Assembly: GCA_014381105.1 (NCBI GenBank)
Contig: JACMIO010000045.1
Span: 1-8,180 of the forward strand
Length of the DNA: 8,180 bases
Direction of reading: 5' to 3'
Source: a bacterium
GTDB lineage: Archaea > Thermoproteota > Nitrososphaeria > Nitrososphaerales > Nitrososphaeraceae
Positions 5,935 to 8,180 of the stretch are shown piece by piece (position 1 is the first letter of the stretch; each line of letters begins with the position of its first letter). A program made the translations under genes and the position numbers. The notes under the pieces were generated by a model that was not told the origin of the DNA, made no database searches, and saw only the letters and a program-made list of their open reading frames with translations.

Positions 5935-7016
5935 TCATTCTGAAACTATGATTTTTTTATTCCTGATATCTTGACTCATTTGCAGGAATTTATCTTGAAT
6001 GTCTTTGGGTATCTTGTTTTCAAAACCATGGAACGGAGCTATGTATAGTATTCCATCTTCGGTGGTTGAATTCTTTGCCGATTCTATTCCAGGAGTATAA
6101 ATCATTCCTGTAAAGTTGTTCATACGTATCATTTTGAATACATAGTCATAGGCCTTTACTGGATCCAAAACAAATGACGTCACTACAGTATCAGGTGCTA
6201 ATTTATTCTGGTCTGACACAGCACCAAATGCATAGATTCCTTTCTCTTTAGCTGCATTGATAACACCTTGGCCAGCCGTATCAGCGACGTGCAATATGAA
6301 ATCTGCACCTTGTTCAATTTGAGACAATGCTGCAGACTTTCCCTTAGTTTCATTGTCCCAATCATCCAGGTAAGTCACAAGTACCTTAGTAGTAGAATTG
6401 ACATCCAAAGCACCCTGTTTGTAACCTTCGTATATCCTCTTTAGGTTGGGATATTTCTCATCTCCTCCGATAAATCCAATAGTATGGTTTTTTGAAAGCA
6501 TACCTGCAAGTGCTCCTAGAAGATACGTGGCTTCCTGTTGTTTTGGAAAAATTGAAGCCACATTTTCAGATTTTACTAATCCAGTGAATACAATAAATTT
6601 TAGGTTGGGATATTTCTTTGCGATCTGAATAACGGGATCTCCCCATTCATATCCTTGAGCTATGATAATATCGTAATTCCCATCTGCATAATCCTTGAGA
6701 GTAGTTTCTATGTTTGATACTGATACGTTATCTAAGAAGGTAACTTCATAACCATATTTAGAAATTATTTCTTGTCCAGCGTTGTAAGAAATGCTCCCCA
6801 ACCTGCATCGCTAAAAAGACCATCAGTTAAATAAGCAACCCTTAGAGATTTATCATCTAAAGTTTTACGTGATTGATTCTGTTCCTGTGCGTACCCCTCT
6901 TGAAGAAAATAACAATGACACATGACTACAAGCCAACCAAGCAAAACAATTATCGAAATACAAAACAATCTTCTTTGGATCCGCAAATATCCTATTCTAA
7001 TCATTTTATTCATCAT
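5935..7016 (-). CDS. BMP/TmpC-family extracytoplasmic binding protein, broken by a one-base frameshift
   Basis: Two overlapping frames together make one basic membrane protein (BMP, Med/TmpC/PnrA) family binding protein, about 360 aa if joined. Residues 1-46 are a signal or anchor: a basic start (RIQRR), a hydrophobic core (about 17-38) and a likely cleavage near GYAQ; there is no clear lipobox. The BMP domain opens with LRVAYLTDGLFSDAGWG (58-74), and the first frame then dies at TAA 6767-6765. The second frame continues with SISYNAGQEIISKYG and includes QQEATYLLGALAGMLSK, IGFIGG, YEGYKQGAL, DTAGQGVINAAKEKGIYAFG and TSFVLDPVKAY, to TGA 5937-5935. Five Gs instead of the four at 6799-6796 would restore DAGWGSISYN. 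BMP proteins usually bind nucleosides or related ligands for an ABC importer, but no importer genes follow. The N-terminus overlaps the kinase gene, suggesting coupled translation. Confidence 0.88.
6796..6799 (-). other. Frameshift site in BMP gene (G-run one base short)
   Basis: On the minus strand TTGGGGAGC reads Trp-Gly-Ala in the upstream phase. The conserved continuation (Gly-Ser-Ile-Ser-Tyr-Asn) is in the next phase, so one extra G restores the family sequence. A homopolymer position makes sequencing error a strong possibility. Confidence 0.8.
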
Positions 7017-8180
7017 TTTCCTCTCGACGTTCTACATTCTCCTTATCTAAAAGCGGTAGTGTAAAGATGAAGGTAGCTCCTTCTTGCTGAGAACTACTTT
7101 CTGCCCATATTTTTCCGCATGTTCTTCGATAATGCTTTTTGAAATAAACAAGCCCAGCCCAGTTACCCTGTCGGATCTTGTTACAAACTTGGAAAATAAC
7201 TTGGGGAATATTTCAGGGTGTATTCCAACTCCAGTATCTTTTACAATAACTTGAACTTTGTTTGACATGATTGCAGTTGTAACAGTAATTGATCCTTTTT
7301 TGGTAAATTTCCCCGCATTGTCAAGAAGGTTGAGCAGTACCTGATTTAGTCTTAACCTGTCTCCTGTAACAAAAATTGTTTTGCTTGGACTCTCATAATT
7401 TACCACAAGATCTTTATATATAAATTGAATATTTCTCTTATATTCTTCAACAATATTTGATATTAGATCGTACAAATTTAGCCGTTCCTTCATCAATTTC
7501 AAAGTATTACTCTCTATTCTGGTAACATCAAGTATATCCTCAGCAAGCCTTCCTAATTTTTCTGTGTTTCTCTTTATGATATCTATATATTGATTTTTCT
7601 TAGCTATGCTCAAATCTGCAGATTGAAGGAGATAAATTGCATTGAGGATGGGCTGAATGGGGGTCCGAAGTTCATGAGCTGCAACATTAATGAATTGATT
7701 TTGGGCCTCATCCTTAATCTTGAGTGATTCATTTGCTTTCATCAATTTGTAATTGGATTCGTTCAGGTCGCGAGTTCGTTTTGCGACTTCATCCTCCAAA
7801 ATGCTATACCATTTTCTTAATAAAAAGACCAGAAATATTATTGCAGCAGTAGTTCCAGTAAGCAAGGAGAACATCTTTATACCTTCTGTAAAAAGAACCG
7901 AATTTATTTTCAGATATATTCGATCGGTTGGTGTTACCACTTGAACGAAATATACGGGTTGTGTTCCAACTAATATCGGCGATTGCGTATTTAATCTCTC
8001 ACCTTTTCCATAGTCATACATTGCATGCCCAGCATTTCCGGCCAGCAAATATTGTGTCAAATTATTCAGGACCTTATTGTAATTGATAAATTGTTGTGTT
8101 TCATTACCAAAGAAATTTTTCCCTTCTAGATCACCGCTTGCACCTACGGCCAAAAGATTTCCGTTTCTATCAAACGCGAC
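7006..8180 (-). CDS. Membrane sensor histidine kinase, N-terminus outside window, frameshift near C-terminus
   Basis: The frame enters from the right edge. Residues are counted from that edge. The extracytoplasmic part (1 to about 103) starts with AFDRNGNLLAVGASGDLEGKN and ends with a FVQVVTPTDRIYLKI strand, resembling the membrane-proximal half of a dCache domain. One membrane helix follows (about 104-121), then a coiled coil (about 125-160) with no HAMP motif. The HisKA domain has AAHELRTPIQ with the phosphorylated histidine at 169. The HATPase domain shows the N box (LNQVLLNLLDNAGKF, about 278-292), G1 DTGVG (315-319) and G2 GLGLF (341-345). The open frame then ends abnormally at TAG 7049-7047. 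One base added near 7118-7116 gives EEHGGKIWAES...GATFIFTLPLLDK and a stop at 7008-7006, overlapping the BMP start by 11 bases. No response regulator is visible. Confidence 0.92.
7020..7025 (-). promoter_or_regulatory. Ribosome binding site of the BMP gene
   Basis: GAGAGG on the minus strand lies three bases before the ATG at 7016 and six before the ATG at 7013. The spacing favours the second ATG (start MNKMIRIG). It is the clearest Shine-Dalgarno in the window, as expected for a gene internal to an operon. Confidence 0.5.
7116..7119 (-). other. Frameshift site in the histidine kinase gene
   Basis: The minus strand reads CATGCGGAAAAA. Inserting one base (for example CATGGCGGA) changes HAEKYGQ into HGGKIWAES, the usual sequence after the G2 box, and extends the protein by about 14 codons past the present stop at 7047. 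Confidence 0.75.

Noticed and set aside
5935..6801. Treating the 288-codon BMP frame as a complete gene with its own TTG start
   Set aside because: It lacks the first strand of the BMP fold and a signal peptide, both of which are found in the overlapping upstream frame.
7753..7944. Plus-strand frame inside the kinase gene
   Set aside because: It is antisense to the membrane helix and coiled coil of the kinase and has no support.
1..8180. CRISPR array, insertion sequence, integrase or toxin-antitoxin system
   Set aside because: I saw no regularly spaced repeats, no transposase or integrase motifs and no terminal repeats.

Overview
The window looks like a piece of an ammonia-oxidising archaeon (Nitrososphaeria/Thaumarchaeota). 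Pointers are an A+B-type GINS subunit, a TTG-started archaeal glutamine synthetase, a secreted protein crowded with N-glycosylation sequons, a class II tRNA gene carrying two introns, TATA-type promoters about 26 bases from likely starts, and a histidine kinase of the HELRTP type common in soil members of this group. The low G+C composition fits a Nitrosocosmicus-like lineage better than the G+C-richer Nitrososphaera. That placement is inference; no marker gene here settles it.

Layout, left to right. A gene tail (1-99, +) converges on a small secreted sequon-rich protein (176-466, -). A tRNA-Ser(CGA) gene lies at 545-675 (-) with one intron in the anticodon loop and a second insertion in the D-loop. 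A rightward group follows: an unrecognised 154-aa protein (755-1219), a CinA-type molybdopterin-binding-domain protein (1268-2074), a short ORF (2082-2189) and an unrecognised 358-aa protein with a His-rich C-terminus (2195-3271). The short ORF may be the true N-terminus of the 358-aa protein. Then come two leftward genes, the replication factor Gins51 (3602-4237) and a small three-helix membrane protein (3283-3564). Glutamine synthetase (4399-5880, +) is transcribed divergently from gins51.

The right end holds a leftward pair: a membrane histidine kinase that runs off the window (7006-8180) and, overlapping its end, a BMP/TmpC-type extracytoplasmic binding protein (5935-7016). No ABC permease or ATPase follows the binding protein before the convergent glnA, so the pair may be a sensory unit rather than a transporter. 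Each of the two genes carries one apparent single-base deletion that breaks its frame. Restoring one base in each recovers a normal kinase C-terminus (G2 box through the final strands) and a normal BMP domain. With a possible third break near 2185, this suggests either draft-assembly indels or real decay, and raw reads would decide.

All three convergent gene junctions (99/176, 3271/3283, 5880/5935) hold an inverted repeat, possibly shared two-way terminators. No CRISPR array, insertion sequence or integrase is visible.
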